Source: Streptomyces sp. PTY087I2
Lineage (GTDB): Bacteria; Actinomycetota; Actinomycetes; Streptomycetales; Streptomycetaceae
Length of the DNA: 64,000 bases
Assembly: GCF_001687325.1 (NCBI RefSeq)
Contig: NZ_LZRD01000032.1
Location: 1-64,000 of the forward strand
Direction of reading: 5' to 3'
Each line of letters begins with the position of its first letter. The stretch's first letter is position 1. Position numbers and translations under genes: made by a program. The notes under the pieces are model-generated. The model ran no database searches. It was not told where the DNA came from and was given only the letters and a program-made list of their open reading frames with translations. Of this stretch, positions 29,576 to 38,186 are shown one piece after another.

Positions 29576-30610
29576 ATGCACGCGTCTTCGAGGTTTCAGG
29601 GCCGAAGCGCCGGGCTGGGGCTCGCCCTGCTCTCGGCCTTTGCGTTCGGCGGTTCGGGAGTGGCGGCCAAGCCGCTGATCGAGGCGGGGCTCGACCCGCT
29701 CCACGTGGTCTGGCTGCGCGTCGCGGGCGCCGCCGTCATCATGCTGCCGGTCGCCTGGCGCCACCGGAATCTCGTACGGGAACATCCCGCCCTGCTCGCC
29801 GGGTTCGGCCTCTTCGCGGTGGCCGGGGTCCAGGCGTTCTACTTCGCCTCGATCTCCCGCATCCCCGTCGGGGTGGCGCTCCTGGTCGAATATCTCGCGC
29901 CCGCGCTGGTCCTCGGCTGGGTCCGCTTCGTGCAGCGCAGGCCCGTCACTCGGGCCGCCGCCGTCGGCGTGGTGCTGGCCGTCGGCGGACTCGCGTGCGT
30001 CGTCGAGGTCTGGGCCGGGCTCAGCTTCGACCTCCTCGGGCTGCTGCTCGCCCTCGGCGCCGCCTGTTGCCAGGTGGGGTACTTCGTCCTCTCCGACCAC
30101 GGCGGGCAGGACGGCCGGTCCGGCCGCGACGGCGAGCAGGCCGAACCCCCGCACCCCGTCGGCGTCATCGCGTACGGACTGATCGTCGGCGCCGCCGTCC
30201 TCACCGTCGTCGCCCGCCCCTGGGGCATGGACTGGGCGCTGCTCGGCGGCAGCGCGGGCATGAACGGCAACGAGGTCCCCGCCTGGCTGCTGCTCGGCTG
30301 GATCGTGCTGCTCGCCACCGTGCTCGCGTACGTCACCGGGGTCGTCTCGGTCCGGATGCTCTCGCCGCAGGTGGCCGGGGTCGTCGCCTGCCTCGAAGCG
30401 GTCATCGCGACCGGGCTGGCCTGGGTGCTCCTCGGCGAGCACCTCTCCGCGCCGCAGCTCATCGGCGGATGCGTCGTGCTGGCCGGTGCGTTCATCGCCC
30501 AGTCCGCCGCACCGAAGCCGCCCTCCGGTCCGGTCGCCGCCGGGGCCGGCACCGGGGCGGTGGCCGAGCCGGCCGAGGGCGAGTTGTCCCACGGGCGGGC
30601 CCCGCATTAG
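29576..30610 (+). CDS. EamA/DMT family transporter
   Basis: 344 aa with about ten transmembrane helices in two EamA halves (ALLSAFAFGGSGVAAKPLIE near the start; RMLSPQVAGVVACLEAVIAT in the second half). The DMT superfamily exports metabolites such as amino acids; the substrate is unknown. The long glycine/alanine-rich C-terminal tail is non-membrane. ATG 29576 is chosen over an upstream frame that overlaps the Clp-N gene. Confidence 0.88.
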   Translation: MHASSRFQGRSAGLGLALLSAFAFGGSGVAAKPLIEAGLDPLHVVWLRVAGAAVIMLPVAWRHRNLVREHPALLAGFGLFAVAGVQAFYFASISRIPVGVALLVEYLAPALVLGWVRFVQRRPVTRAAAVGVVLAVGGLACVVEVWAGLSFDLLGLLLALGAACCQVGYFVLSDHGGQDGRSGRDGEQAEPPHPVGVIAYGLIVGAAVLTVVARPWGMDWALLGGSAGMNGNEVPAWLLLGWIVLLATVLAYVTGVVSVRMLSPQVAGVVACLEAVIATGLAWVLLGEHLSAPQLIGGCVVLAGAFIAQSAAPKPPSGPVAAGAGTGAVAEPAEGELSHGRAPH

Positions 30611-30620
30611 TGTGCCGACC

Positions 30621-30656
30621 ATGCATCTGACTGTGCTGCCGCCGCCTGCTGCGTAG
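30621..30656 (+). CDS. Possible 11-residue leader peptide
   Basis: ATG CAT CTG ACT GTG CTG CCG CCG CCT GCT GCG TAG encodes MHLTVLPPPAA. The three consecutive prolines near the end are the sort of sequence that stalls ribosomes. It precedes the 162-bp inverted-repeat element and the next EamA gene. A leader role is inferred from position only. Confidence 0.3.
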   Translation: MHLTVLPPPAA

Positions 30657-30816
30657 GGCCTTTCGTTTGGATCAGGTCGGATCAGGGAGCGGGCCCCGGT
30701 GCGTGCAGCTGCAAGGCGGAGGATTGAGGCAACGCGGAGCGTTGGTGATTGACGACAACGCCGCAGGTGCGCGTGCCGGGGCCCGCGAGCCCGACATGAT
30801 CCAAACGAGAGGCCCT
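30655..30816. mobile_element. 162-bp inverted-repeat element (MITE-like)
   Basis: Terminal inverted repeats of 20 bases, AGGGCCTTTCGTTTGGATCA and TGATCCAAACGAGAGGCCCT, with one mismatch. The interior also folds: GCGGGCCCCGG at the left pairs with CCGGGGCCCGC at the right. There is no open frame, so it could only be moved by a transposase supplied elsewhere. No target-site duplication is obvious. Confidence 0.65.
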
Positions 30817-30936
30817 GGCGCACGCGGCCACTCCTGACGAAGACCGGGCTCGGGCAGTCCCCGAGCGGTTCGTCGCTGCCCGCGTGCGGAGCCGAGCGAC
30901 CGTCACCACGCCTTCGTCTTCCGTCGGAGAAGTCAT

Positions 30937-31896
30937 ATGTCCTTCCCTGCCGTATCCGCGCTGCCCGTCGGGCGGAGCCTGCTGTATCTCGTCGTCGCCG
31001 GAGTCGCTTGGGGCACGGCCGGCGCGGCCGCGTCCCTGATCTTCCGGGTCAGCGACCTCGGCCCCCTCGCCCTGTCCTTCTGGCGCTGCGCGGGCGGTCT
31101 CGTCCTGCTCGCCGGGGCGCTCGCCCTCCGTCCCCGCCGTACGCCCCGGGAGCCCGAACCCCGGCGTCGCCGGCTGCTCCGCATCCTCGGCACCGGCATC
31201 GGACTCACCGTGTTCCAGAGCGCGTACTTCGCCGCGGTCGAGGTCACCGGCCTCGCCGTCGGCACCGTCGTGACGCTCGGCGCCGGGCCCGTCCTGATCG
31301 CCGTCGGGGCGCGCCTGCTGCTGGGTGAACGCCTCGGCAGGGGCGGCCTGGCCGCCGTGACCGGGGCGCTGACCGGGCTCGCGGTGCTGGTCCTGGGCGG
31401 CGAGGGCGGTGACGTCGTACCCGCCGGGGTGCTGCTCGCGCTGCTGTCCGCCTCCGGGTACGCGGCGATCACCCTGCTCACCCGGTGGCTCGGGCGGGAC
31501 GGCGGTGGCGGCGACGCGCTGACCACCAGCGCCTGGGCGTTCGGCATCGGTGCGGTGGGGCTGCTGCCCATGGCCCTGGCCGAGGGGCTGGTGCCGCACA
31601 CCGCCGAGACCGGGCAGGTGCTGTGGCTGCTCGTCTATGTGGCGGCGGTGCCCACCGCCCTCGCGTACGCGCTGTACTTCGCCGGGGCCGCCGTCGTCCG
31701 GGCGGCCACCGTCTCCGTGATCATGCTCCTGGAGCCGGTGAGCGCGGCCGTCATCGCGGTGACCGTCCTGCGGGAGCGGCTCACGGCGGCCACGGTCCTC
31801 GGCACGCTGCTCCTGCTGACCGCCGTGGCCGGACTGGCCCTCGCGGAGGCGCGCGGCGCGGCGGTCGCTCGCCGGGATGCGCCCGTGGCGGTGTGA
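30937..31896 (+). CDS. EamA/DMT family transporter
   Basis: 319 aa, ten predicted membrane helices in two EamA domains ([39 protein letters not shown]). It is a separate paralogue of the upstream EamA gene. ATG 30937 is preceded by GGAG. The 5' leader of about 280 bases holds the inverted-repeat element and a second hairpin (GCTCGGG-CAGT-CCCGAGC, about 30848-30865), so its expression may depend on leader structure. Confidence 0.88.
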   Translation: MSFPAVSALPVGRSLLYLVVAGVAWGTAGAAASLIFRVSDLGPLALSFWRCAGGLVLLAGALALRPRRTPREPEPRRRRLLRILGTGIGLTVFQSAYFAAVEVTGLAVGTVVTLGAGPVLIAVGARLLLGERLGRGGLAAVTGALTGLAVLVLGGEGGDVVPAGVLLALLSASGYAAITLLTRWLGRDGGGGDALTTSAWAFGIGAVGLLPMALAEGLVPHTAETGQVLWLLVYVAAVPTALAYALYFAGAAVVRAATVSVIMLLEPVSAAVIAVTVLRERLTAATVLGTLLLLTAVAGLALAEARGAAVARRDAPVAV

Positions 31897-31989
31897 CGGT
31901 CCCTGCCGGCCCCTGATGAGGGGCGCTGTCGGACCCTGATGACGTCGGCGGAGGCCTCGCACCCCTGTGGTGGCCGGCCTCCGCCTCCG

Positions 31990-32685
31990 TCAGAGCGCCG
32001 ACAGGTAGTCCGGTACGCCGATCGTCGGGTCCAAGTCGTCCGCCGGGACCGGCGGAGCGTAGCCCCGGGTGAGCGGCACGATGCCGGTCCAGTGCGGGAG
32101 GGCGCCGTCCTCGGGCTCGTCGTTGGGGCCGCCCGTGCGGACCTTCGCGGACACCTCGTCCAGGTCCAGCCGGATCACCGCGGTCGCGGCCAGCTCCTTG
32201 CCGTTGGCGGGCCGCGAGTCCTGGGAACGGCCGGGCACCACCTGGTCCACGATCGCGTCGAGCGCGAGCCGCAGCTCCTCGGGGTCGGTCACCGTCACGG
32301 CCCTGCCGTGCACCACCACCGAGCGGTAGTTCATCGAGTGGTGGAAGGCCGACCGGGCCAGCACCAGGGCGTCGACATGGGTGACCGTCAGGCAGACCGG
32401 CAGCCCCGGATCCGCGCCCTTCGCCGCCCGCAGCGGTCGCGAGCCCGTCGAGCCGTGGACGTACAGCCGCTCGCCTATCCGGCCGAAGAGCGTCGGCAGG
32501 ACGACCGGGGCGCCGTCGCGTACGAAGCCCAGATGGCAGAGGTAGGCCTCGTCGAGGATCGAGTGGACCAGCTCCCGGTCGTAGGAGGCGCGGTCCTTGG
32601 CCCGGGTGGGGATCGTGCGGTCGGTGGGCAGGTAGGGGGCGGCGACGCCCTGTCCCGCGCTGTCGGGCGTTGCGGTGTGCTGCAT
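31990..32685 (-). CDS. Pyridoxamine 5'-phosphate oxidase family protein
   Basis: 231 aa, FMN-binding split barrel of the NimA-like type (YLCHLGFVRDGAPVVLPTLF; GERLYVHGSTGSRPLRA; FHHSMNYRSVVVHGRA). These proteins bind flavin or haem and reduce small molecules. It is divergent from a MocR-type regulator, a common pairing in which the regulator controls the oxidase-like gene. Confidence 0.85.
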   Translation of the reverse strand: MQHTATPDSAGQGVAAPYLPTDRTIPTRAKDRASYDRELVHSILDEAYLCHLGFVRDGAPVVLPTLFGRIGERLYVHGSTGSRPLRAAKGADPGLPVCLTVTHVDALVLARSAFHHSMNYRSVVVHGRAVTVTDPEELRLALDAIVDQVVPGRSQDSRPANGKELAATAVIRLDLDEVSAKVRTGGPNDEPEDGALPHWTGIVPLTRGYAPPVPADDLDPTIGVPDYLSAL

Positions 32686-32699
32686 TTGCTGAACTCCAT

Positions 32700-32711
32700 T
32701 GCACTAGTGCA
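32700..32711. promoter_or_regulatory. Palindrome in the divergent MocR/PPOX promoter
   Basis: TGCACTAGTGCA is a perfect 12-bp palindrome, overlapping the candidate -10 (CATAAT, 32710-32715) of the MocR gene, whose -35 could be TTGCTG about 18 bases before. A GTG start only about eight bases beyond the -10 suggests a leaderless mRNA. Confidence 0.5.
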
Positions 32712-32722
32712 TAATATTGTTT

Positions 32723-34054
32723 GTGCTAGGAGAGTATCGGATCAGTGGGCGGCGCGCATCGGAGATTGCCGCCAGCATCGAGCGCGGGGTCGGCTCCGGA
32801 GACCTTCCGCCGGGCCATGTGCTGCCTCCCATGCGGGAGTTGGCCGCGAGCCTGGAGGTCAACCCCAACACCGTGGCGGCCGCCTACCGGACGCTGCGCG
32901 AGCGCGGGGTGATCGAGACGGCGGGCCGACGGGGGAGCCGGGTGCGGGCCGCCCCGGCCAGTACCTCGCGCGGCTCCCTGCGGATCGAGGCGCCGCCGGG
33001 CGTCCGGGACCTCGGCGAGGGCAACCCCGATCCGGAGCTGCTGCCCGACCTCGGACCGGCGCTCGCCGCGGCTGCCGCTGCGGACGCGGAGTGCCACGGT
33101 CTGTACGGGCAGCCCCCGGTGGTCCCGGAGTTCGCCGCGTACGCCCGCGCCGCGCTGGACGCCGACGGGGTTCCCGCCGGGCCGGTCGCCGTGACCTCCG
33201 GTGCCCTGGACGCGATCGAGCGGGTCCTCGCGGCGCACCTCAGGCCGGGCGACACGGTGGCCGTGGAGGACCCCGGCTGGGGCAGTGTGCTCGACCTCGT
33301 ACCGGCGCTCGGGCTCCGTGCCGTACCGGTCGGCGTGGACGACTCCGGTCCGCTGGCCGCGGATGTGGAGCGGGCGCTGCGGGCCGGGGCGCGGGCCCTC
33401 GTCGTCACCTGCCGGGCGCAGAACCCGACCGGTGCGTCGGTGGACGCCCGGCGCGCCCGGGAACTCCGCGCGGTTCTCGCCCGCCACCCGGACGTCCTGC
33501 TGATCGAGGACGACCACGGGCACGCCATCGTCGACCTGCCGCTGCATCCGCTGGCCGGGGCGACGGTCCACTGGGCGTTCATCCGCTCGGCTGCCAAGGC
33601 GTACGGGCCGGATCTGCGGGTCGCCACGCTCACCGGGGACGCCGTCACGGTCGACCGGGTGGAGGGGCGGCAGCGGCTCGGGCCCGGCTGGGTCAGCCGG
33701 CTGCTCCAGCGCGCCGTGCTCCATCTGTGGACCTCGGGCGCCGTCGACACCCGTACCGTCGCGCGGTCCTACGGTGATCGCCGCGACGCGCTCATCCGGG
33801 CGCTGGCGGAGCGGGGTGTCAGCGCCCGTGGCCGGAGCGGGATGAACGTGTGGGTGCCCGTGAGCGACGAGACCGGGGCGGTCGCCCGGCTGCTCCACGC
33901 GGGCTGGGCGGCGGCCCCGGGCGCTCGCTTCCGGCTGGACACGCCCCAGGCGGTCCGGCTCACCGTCTCCCCGCTGACCGCGGCGGACATCGGTCCCCTG
34001 GCGGACGCGGTGGCCGCCGCCGCAGGGCCTGCGCGGCCGGTCAGTTACGGCTGA
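32723..34054 (+). CDS. MocR-type PLP-dependent regulator (GntR + aminotransferase)
   Basis: About 443 aa. N-terminal GntR winged helix (MRELAASLEVNPNTVAAAYR, about 34-53), then a fold type I aminotransferase domain (PLP lysine in FIRSAAKAYGPDLRVA). Such fusions sense PLP or amino-acid metabolites and control genes next to them. GTG 32723 is preferred to TTG 32717. The gene overlaps the convergent EamA gene by 14 bases. Confidence 0.9.
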   Translation: MLGEYRISGRRASEIAASIERGVGSGDLPPGHVLPPMRELAASLEVNPNTVAAAYRTLRERGVIETAGRRGSRVRAAPASTSRGSLRIEAPPGVRDLGEGNPDPELLPDLGPALAAAAAADAECHGLYGQPPVVPEFAAYARAALDADGVPAGPVAVTSGALDAIERVLAAHLRPGDTVAVEDPGWGSVLDLVPALGLRAVPVGVDDSGPLAADVERALRAGARALVVTCRAQNPTGASVDARRARELRAVLARHPDVLLIEDDHGHAIVDLPLHPLAGATVHWAFIRSAAKAYGPDLRVATLTGDAVTVDRVEGRQRLGPGWVSRLLQRAVLHLWTSGAVDTRTVARSYGDRRDALIRALAERGVSARGRSGMNVWVPVSDETGAVARLLHAGWAAAPGARFRLDTPQAVRLTVSPLTAADIGPLADAVAAAAGPARPVSYG

Positions 34055-35303
34055 GGCGGGCGGTGTCCGCGTCCGGCGGCTCGATGGGACGCGAGGTCAA
34101 CGGTCGTGCCGATGCCGATGCCGATGCCGGTGCCGGTGCCGATGCCGGTGCCGATGCCGGTGCCGATGCCGATTCCGAGGTCGGGGTCGGTACCGGTGCC
34201 GATTCCCGGGCCGAGGTCGGCGTGGCAGGTCGGCTGCCTTCCGGGGCCCGAGCCGGGGCGGCGGGCCTGCCGCCCTCCGGGGCGGGGGTCGACTCCGAGG
34301 CCGAGGCCCGGGCCAGGGCCGCGGCCCGCCGGGGCCGGCTCTGTGTGAGGGCCGCCCCGACCAGGACCACCAGCGCCCCGACCGGCGTGTTCCAGCTCAG
34401 CTGTTCGCCGAGCAGTGCGACGCCCGCCGCCGTCGCGATCACCGGGATGAAGTACGTGACCATCTGCGCCGTCGTCGGGCCGACCTCCTGGACCAGGCCG
34501 TACTGGAGCAGCACCGCCAGGCCTGTGCCCAGCGCCCCCAGGGCGAGAACCGAGAGCGTGGGCAGAAGCGGGAAGGAGGTGGGGGCGGAGGTGAACAGCG
34601 GTGTCACCACAGCCAGTTGCACCGTGGCGAGGCAGAGCTGGCTGCCCGTCAGCGCCAGCGTCGACGATCCGGTCCCGGCCAGCGTGCGGCGGACGTAGAT
34701 CCAGCCGACCGGATAGCAGAACGAGGCGAGCAGCGCCATGCCCGTGCCCGGCAGATCCAGGCCGGAGAAGCCCTGCCAGGCGCCCAGCACCGTGAGGACG
34801 CCCAGGAAGCCGAGGCCCAGGCCGGCCACCCGGCGGTGGGTCGGGCGGTCCTCCGACAGGGCGACCACCGAGAGCGCCATGCCCCACAGCGGTGACGTCG
34901 CGTTGCAGATCCCGGCCAGTGTCGAGGGGATCGTCAGCTCCGCGTAGGAGAAGAGCGAGAACGGCAGCGCGTTGAGGAGCAGCGCCGCGACCGTCAGGTG
35001 TCCCCAGGTGCGGGCCCCACGCGGCAGCCGTTCCCGGCGCATCGCCATGGCTGCCACCAGCACCGCCGTACCGGCCAGCAGGCGGCCGAACGTGACCTGG
35101 AACGGGGCGTACCCCTCGGTCCCGACCTTGATCAGCAGAAAGCTGAACCCCCAGATCAGCGAGAGCCCCGCGAACCGGATCCGCCAGTCGAGAGCCGGTC
35201 GCCGGGCGGCCGGGGCCGGGGTCGACGGCACCGGGGGAGTGGGAGGGAGAGGGGGTGCGGCTGATGCCGGGGCCGTGGCCCTCGGCTCGCAGGGAGCGCT
35301 CAT
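34041..35303 (-). CDS. EamA family transporter with low-complexity tail
   Basis: 420 aa. Residues 40-335 form two EamA halves with about ten helices (LSLIWGFSFLLIKVG; GPTTAQMVTYFIPVIATAAG). The last 90 residues are an Ala/Ser/Pro/Thr-rich tail encoded by hexanucleotide repeats (34105-34176) and are probably disordered. It is divergent from a LysR regulator, which may control it. ATG 35303 is used. Confidence 0.85.
   Translation of the reverse strand: MSAPCEPRATAPASAAPPLPPTPPVPSTPAPAARRPALDWRIRFAGLSLIWGFSFLLIKVGTEGYAPFQVTFGRLLAGTAVLVAAMAMRRERLPRGARTWGHLTVAALLLNALPFSLFSYAELTIPSTLAGICNATSPLWGMALSVVALSEDRPTHRRVAGLGLGFLGVLTVLGAWQGFSGLDLPGTGMALLASFCYPVGWIYVRRTLAGTGSSTLALTGSQLCLATVQLAVVTPLFTSAPTSFPLLPTLSVLALGALGTGLAVLLQYGLVQEVGPTTAQMVTYFIPVIATAAGVALLGEQLSWNTPVGALVVLVGAALTQSRPRRAAALARASASESTPAPEGGRPAAPARAPEGSRPATPTSARESAPVPTPTSESASAPASAPASAPAPASASASARPLTSRPIEPPDADTARLSRN
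34105..34176. repeat. GATGCC/GGTGCC hexanucleotide tandem repeat inside a gene
   Basis: About twelve six-base units alternating GATGCC and GGTGCC. In the EamA gene they encode the Ala-Ser/Ala-Pro repeats of the C-terminal tail. Unit number could vary between strains without shifting the frame. Confidence 0.85.
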
Positions 35304-35334
35304 GAGGTCCAGCCTGACGAAGACGACGTCGTAG

Positions 35335-35348
35335 AACAAGCGAATGTT
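35335..35348. promoter_or_regulatory. LysR operator candidate
   Basis: AACA-AGCGAA-TGTT is a short dyad in the 74-base gap between the divergent EamA and LysR genes. LysR proteins bind such sites in their shared promoter regions. Confidence 0.35.
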
Positions 35349-35377
35349 TCTGCGGTCGATCGCGTAGCATCGCTTAC

Positions 35378-36292
35378 ATGTTGAACCTGGAGCGGCTGCG
35401 CACCCTGGATGCCCTCGCCCGGCACGGCTCGGTCAGCGGGGCGGCCGACGGGCTGCACGTCACGACATCGGCGGTCTCGCAGCAGATGGCCAAGCTGGAG
35501 CGCGAGGTGGGGCAGCGGCTGCTCGCCAAGAACGGCCGCGGTGTCCGCCTCACCGACGCCGGCCGACTGCTCGCGGACCACGCGGCGCGGATCCTGTCCC
35601 AGGTGGAGCTCGCCCAGTCCGACATCGAGGCCCAGCGGGGCGAGGTCGTCGGCGAGGTGCGGATCTGCGCCTTCCCGACCGCGGCCCGGGGGCTGTTCCC
35701 CGCGACGCTCACTTCCCTGCGCGCGGACCACCCCGATCTCACCGTCCGTACCCGCGAGTTGGAGCCCGAGCAGGGGCTGCGCGCGGTGTTCCGCGGAGAC
35801 GTCGACCTGGCCGTCGTGCTCGACTGGAGCAACAAGCGGCTGCCGGTGCCCGGCGGGCTGACCAGGGCCGAACTCCTCGACGACGCACCGGACATCGCCA
35901 TGCCCGCCGGGCATCCGCTGGCGGACCGCGACGAGGTGGACCTGGAGGACTTCGCGGACGATCCGTGGGTGTCCTGGCCCGAGGGCGAATTCTGTTACGA
36001 CTGGCTGATGTTCACCCTGCGCTCCCGGGGCATCGAGCCGCGCATCGCCCACCTGGCCGGTGAGCACCATACGCAACTGGCCCTGATCGCTGCCGGGTTC
36101 GGCGTCTGCGTGGCCCCACGGCTGGGGCGCGGACCGATTCCCGAGGGGGTTCGCCTGGTGCCCGTGCGCCAGACCATGCGGCGGCACATCCACGCGGTCT
36201 GGCGCACGGACGCGGACCGCCGCCCGTCCGTCCGGGCCGCGGTGGCGGCGCTGCGCGCGGCCGGTGCGGGCGTGGCGGCAGACGGAGGGTGA
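35378..36292 (+). CDS. LysR family transcriptional regulator
   Basis: 304 aa. N-terminal winged helix (ERLRTLDALARHGSVSGAAD; TTSAVSQQMAKLEREVGQRL) and a C-terminal substrate-binding domain. It is divergent from the EamA transporter at 34041-35303, so control of that exporter is the simplest inference. Confidence 0.9.
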   Translation: MLNLERLRTLDALARHGSVSGAADGLHVTTSAVSQQMAKLEREVGQRLLAKNGRGVRLTDAGRLLADHAARILSQVELAQSDIEAQRGEVVGEVRICAFPTAARGLFPATLTSLRADHPDLTVRTRELEPEQGLRAVFRGDVDLAVVLDWSNKRLPVPGGLTRAELLDDAPDIAMPAGHPLADRDEVDLEDFADDPWVSWPEGEFCYDWLMFTLRSRGIEPRIAHLAGEHHTQLALIAAGFGVCVAPRLGRGPIPEGVRLVPVRQTMRRHIHAVWRTDADRRPSVRAAVAALRAAGAGVAADGG

Positions 36293-36338
36293 GCCTCCGA
36301 GGGGGAGAGAGCGCGCAGAAGGGGCGTGCCCTCGGGGC

Positions 36339-36809
36339 TCAGGTGAGATCGGCGAGCTTGCGGAAGTCCCAGGAGGTGATCTTCTCCGGGGTGATCCGCA
36401 GCCAGGCGTGCCGTCCGTCGTGCGGCATCTCCGTCATGCCGAAGTACTTCACCGGGAACAGCCGCTCCGGCTCCGCGAGTTCGGGACAGGGCTCGCCCGT
36501 ACGGGGCGCCTCGCCGACGAACTCCGCCCGGCCGGTCAGCTCCACGCCGCGCAGTTCCTCGTACTCTTCGCCGTCGTCCACGACCACGGCGATCCTGGGG
36601 TCCTTGCGCAGCTGCGACCAGCGCAGGCTGCGCGTGATGGAGTACAGCCAGAGCGAGGCGCCGTCCCAGACGAACCACAGCGCACCGACGTGCGGAGCGC
36701 CGTCGGAACCGAGCGTCGCCACCCGGCAGGTGCGCTGTTCGCCGAGGTAGGCGTCCCGCTCCTCGGGCGTCATCATGATCCGGCGGCCTCGTCGCTGGGT
36801 GTCGGTCAT
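36339..36809 (-). CDS. Pyridoxamine 5'-phosphate oxidase family protein (F420/FMN split barrel)
   Basis: 156 aa, single split-barrel domain (TCRVATLGSDGAPHVGALWF; SLRWSQLRKDPRIAVVVDDG). Members bind FMN or F420 and reduce small molecules. ATG 36809 fits the family start; a longer frame to 36833 is not needed. Confidence 0.85.
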   Translation of the reverse strand: MTDTQRRGRRIMMTPEERDAYLGEQRTCRVATLGSDGAPHVGALWFVWDGASLWLYSITRSLRWSQLRKDPRIAVVVDDGEEYEELRGVELTGRAEFVGEAPRTGEPCPELAEPERLFPVKYFGMTEMPHDGRHAWLRITPEKITSWDFRKLADLT

Positions 36810-36956
36810 GGCCGCCCTCTCCTCGATGTCCATGATGCTGACTGGGTGTCAGGAATCATGGACGCTCTTCCTTCGTGACGCAATGGCCGCTACTCTCGCG
36901 CGCCCGAAGACAGGACGCCCGAGGACAGGACGCCCAAGGACATGAGAGGAGTGCCC

Positions 36957-37625
36957 GTGCCGTCGAGGGAATCGCACGAGCGGCTTGTCGCGCTGCTCGA
37001 CCCCGCCACCACCGTTCTTCTGACCGTCGAGTGCCAGCAGGGCGTCGTGGGCCCGGACAGCGCCCTGCCCGAACTCGCCGCCGCCGCCCGCTCGTCGGGC
37101 GCGCTGGCCAACATCGCCCGCCTCGTCACCGCCGCGCACGAGAGCGGCGTCCAGGTGATGCACGCGGTCGCCGAGAGCCGGCCCGACGGGCGCGGCGGCA
37201 ACCGCAACGCCCGGCTCTTCCGTGCCGCCGCCCGGCTGCCCGTCCAGCAGCACACCGGCAGCACCGCCGTCCGGGTCGCACCGCCCATCGAGGTCGCCGA
37301 CGAGGACCTCGTCGTCCGCCGGCTGCACGGACTCTCGCCGCTGGCCGGCACCGATGTCGATCCGCTGCTCCGCAACCTCGGCTGCCGCACGCTCGTCGTC
37401 ACCGGCGTCTCGGCCAACATCGCCATCCCCAACGCCGTGTTCGACGCGGTCAACCTCGGCTACACAGCCGTCGTCCCGGCCGACGCCATCGCGGGGGTGC
37501 CCGCCGAATACACCCCCGCCATGGTCCGTAACACCCTGGCCCTGGTCGCCACCGTCACCAGCACGGACGCGGTCCTCGGCGGCTGGAAGCGGCCCCGCAG
37601 AACGGGTGCGGCTACGCCAGCCTGA
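36957..37625 (+). CDS. Isochorismatase-fold protein with altered catalytic residues
   Basis: About 222 aa. The Rossmann-like cysteine hydrolase fold is clear, but two catalytic positions differ: the first Asp motif (usually LLVVDMQ) reads LLTVECQQ, and the Cys motif (usually GVSTNVCV) reads GVSANIAI. It cannot use the normal cysteine nucleophile. GTG 36957 follows AGAGGA. A short GACAGGACGCCC tandem repeat lies in the promoter. It is convergent with the Rieske gene, overlapping by 14 bases. Not part of the 41-54 kb operon. Confidence 0.8.
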   Translation: MPSRESHERLVALLDPATTVLLTVECQQGVVGPDSALPELAAAARSSGALANIARLVTAAHESGVQVMHAVAESRPDGRGGNRNARLFRAAARLPVQQHTGSTAVRVAPPIEVADEDLVVRRLHGLSPLAGTDVDPLLRNLGCRTLVVTGVSANIAIPNAVFDAVNLGYTAVVPADAIAGVPAEYTPAMVRNTLALVATVTSTDAVLGGWKRPRRTGAATPA

Positions 37626-38073
37626 TCGCATCGCCCTCGACGGTGATCTCGCGGGCGGGCAGCGGCTGGGTGGCGGGCCCGCCCGTCGGGCTGCCTGTGG
37701 CGGCGTCGAAGGTCGAGTTGTGGCAGGGGCAGGTGATCATCCCGGCCGAGACGTCCTTGACCGCGCAGCCCTGGTGGGTGCACGTGGACGAGAACGCTTT
37801 GAACTCGCCCGGTTTCGGCTGGGTCACCACGACTTTCTGCGCGGCGAAGACCACCCCGCCGCCCTCCGGGATGTCGGCGGTGGCGGCGAGCACCGCACCG
37901 CCCTGCTGCTCGCCGCCGCTGCCGGGCTGCTGGACCGAGTCGGAGCCTCCCGAACCGTTCGATCCGTCCGATCCGCCGCACGCGGTGAGGGCGGCAGCCG
38001 CTCCGGCCGCTCCCACCGCGGCGACGACCGTGCGGCGTCCGAGGAGGCTCCGGTGCTCCTGCGTTGCGCTCAT
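37612..38073 (-). CDS. Rieske [2Fe-2S] lipoprotein
   Basis: 153 aa. The N-terminus has a Tat-like RR and a lipobox (RRTVVAAVGA, then LTAC), so it is an exported lipoprotein. The cluster ligands are present: CTHQGC and CPCHNS. A Ser/Gly/Gln linker joins them. Its electron-transfer partner is unknown. Confidence 0.9.
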   Translation of the reverse strand: MSATQEHRSLLGRRTVVAAVGAAGAAAALTACGGSDGSNGSGGSDSVQQPGSGGEQQGGAVLAATADIPEGGGVVFAAQKVVVTQPKPGEFKAFSSTCTHQGCAVKDVSAGMITCPCHNSTFDAATGSPTGGPATQPLPAREITVEGDAIRLA

Positions 38074-38186
38074 CGCGGCATTCCCTTCGTCGGTGTCCCC
38101 GTCTCGGGCACGTCGGTCAGAGGTACGTGCCCTACGACCGCGATGTTCACGCCGACGACCGCTCCGTACGCAGGTGGCCCGGCCTG

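Noticed and set aside
31990-32685. True pyridoxamine 5'-phosphate oxidase in vitamin B6 synthesis
   Set aside because: The sequence is the NimA-like split barrel and lacks the PdxH C-terminal dimerisation region.
34105-34176. CRISPR-like tandem repeat
   Set aside because: Repeat units are six bases without spacers and lie inside a coding gene; no cas genes in the window.
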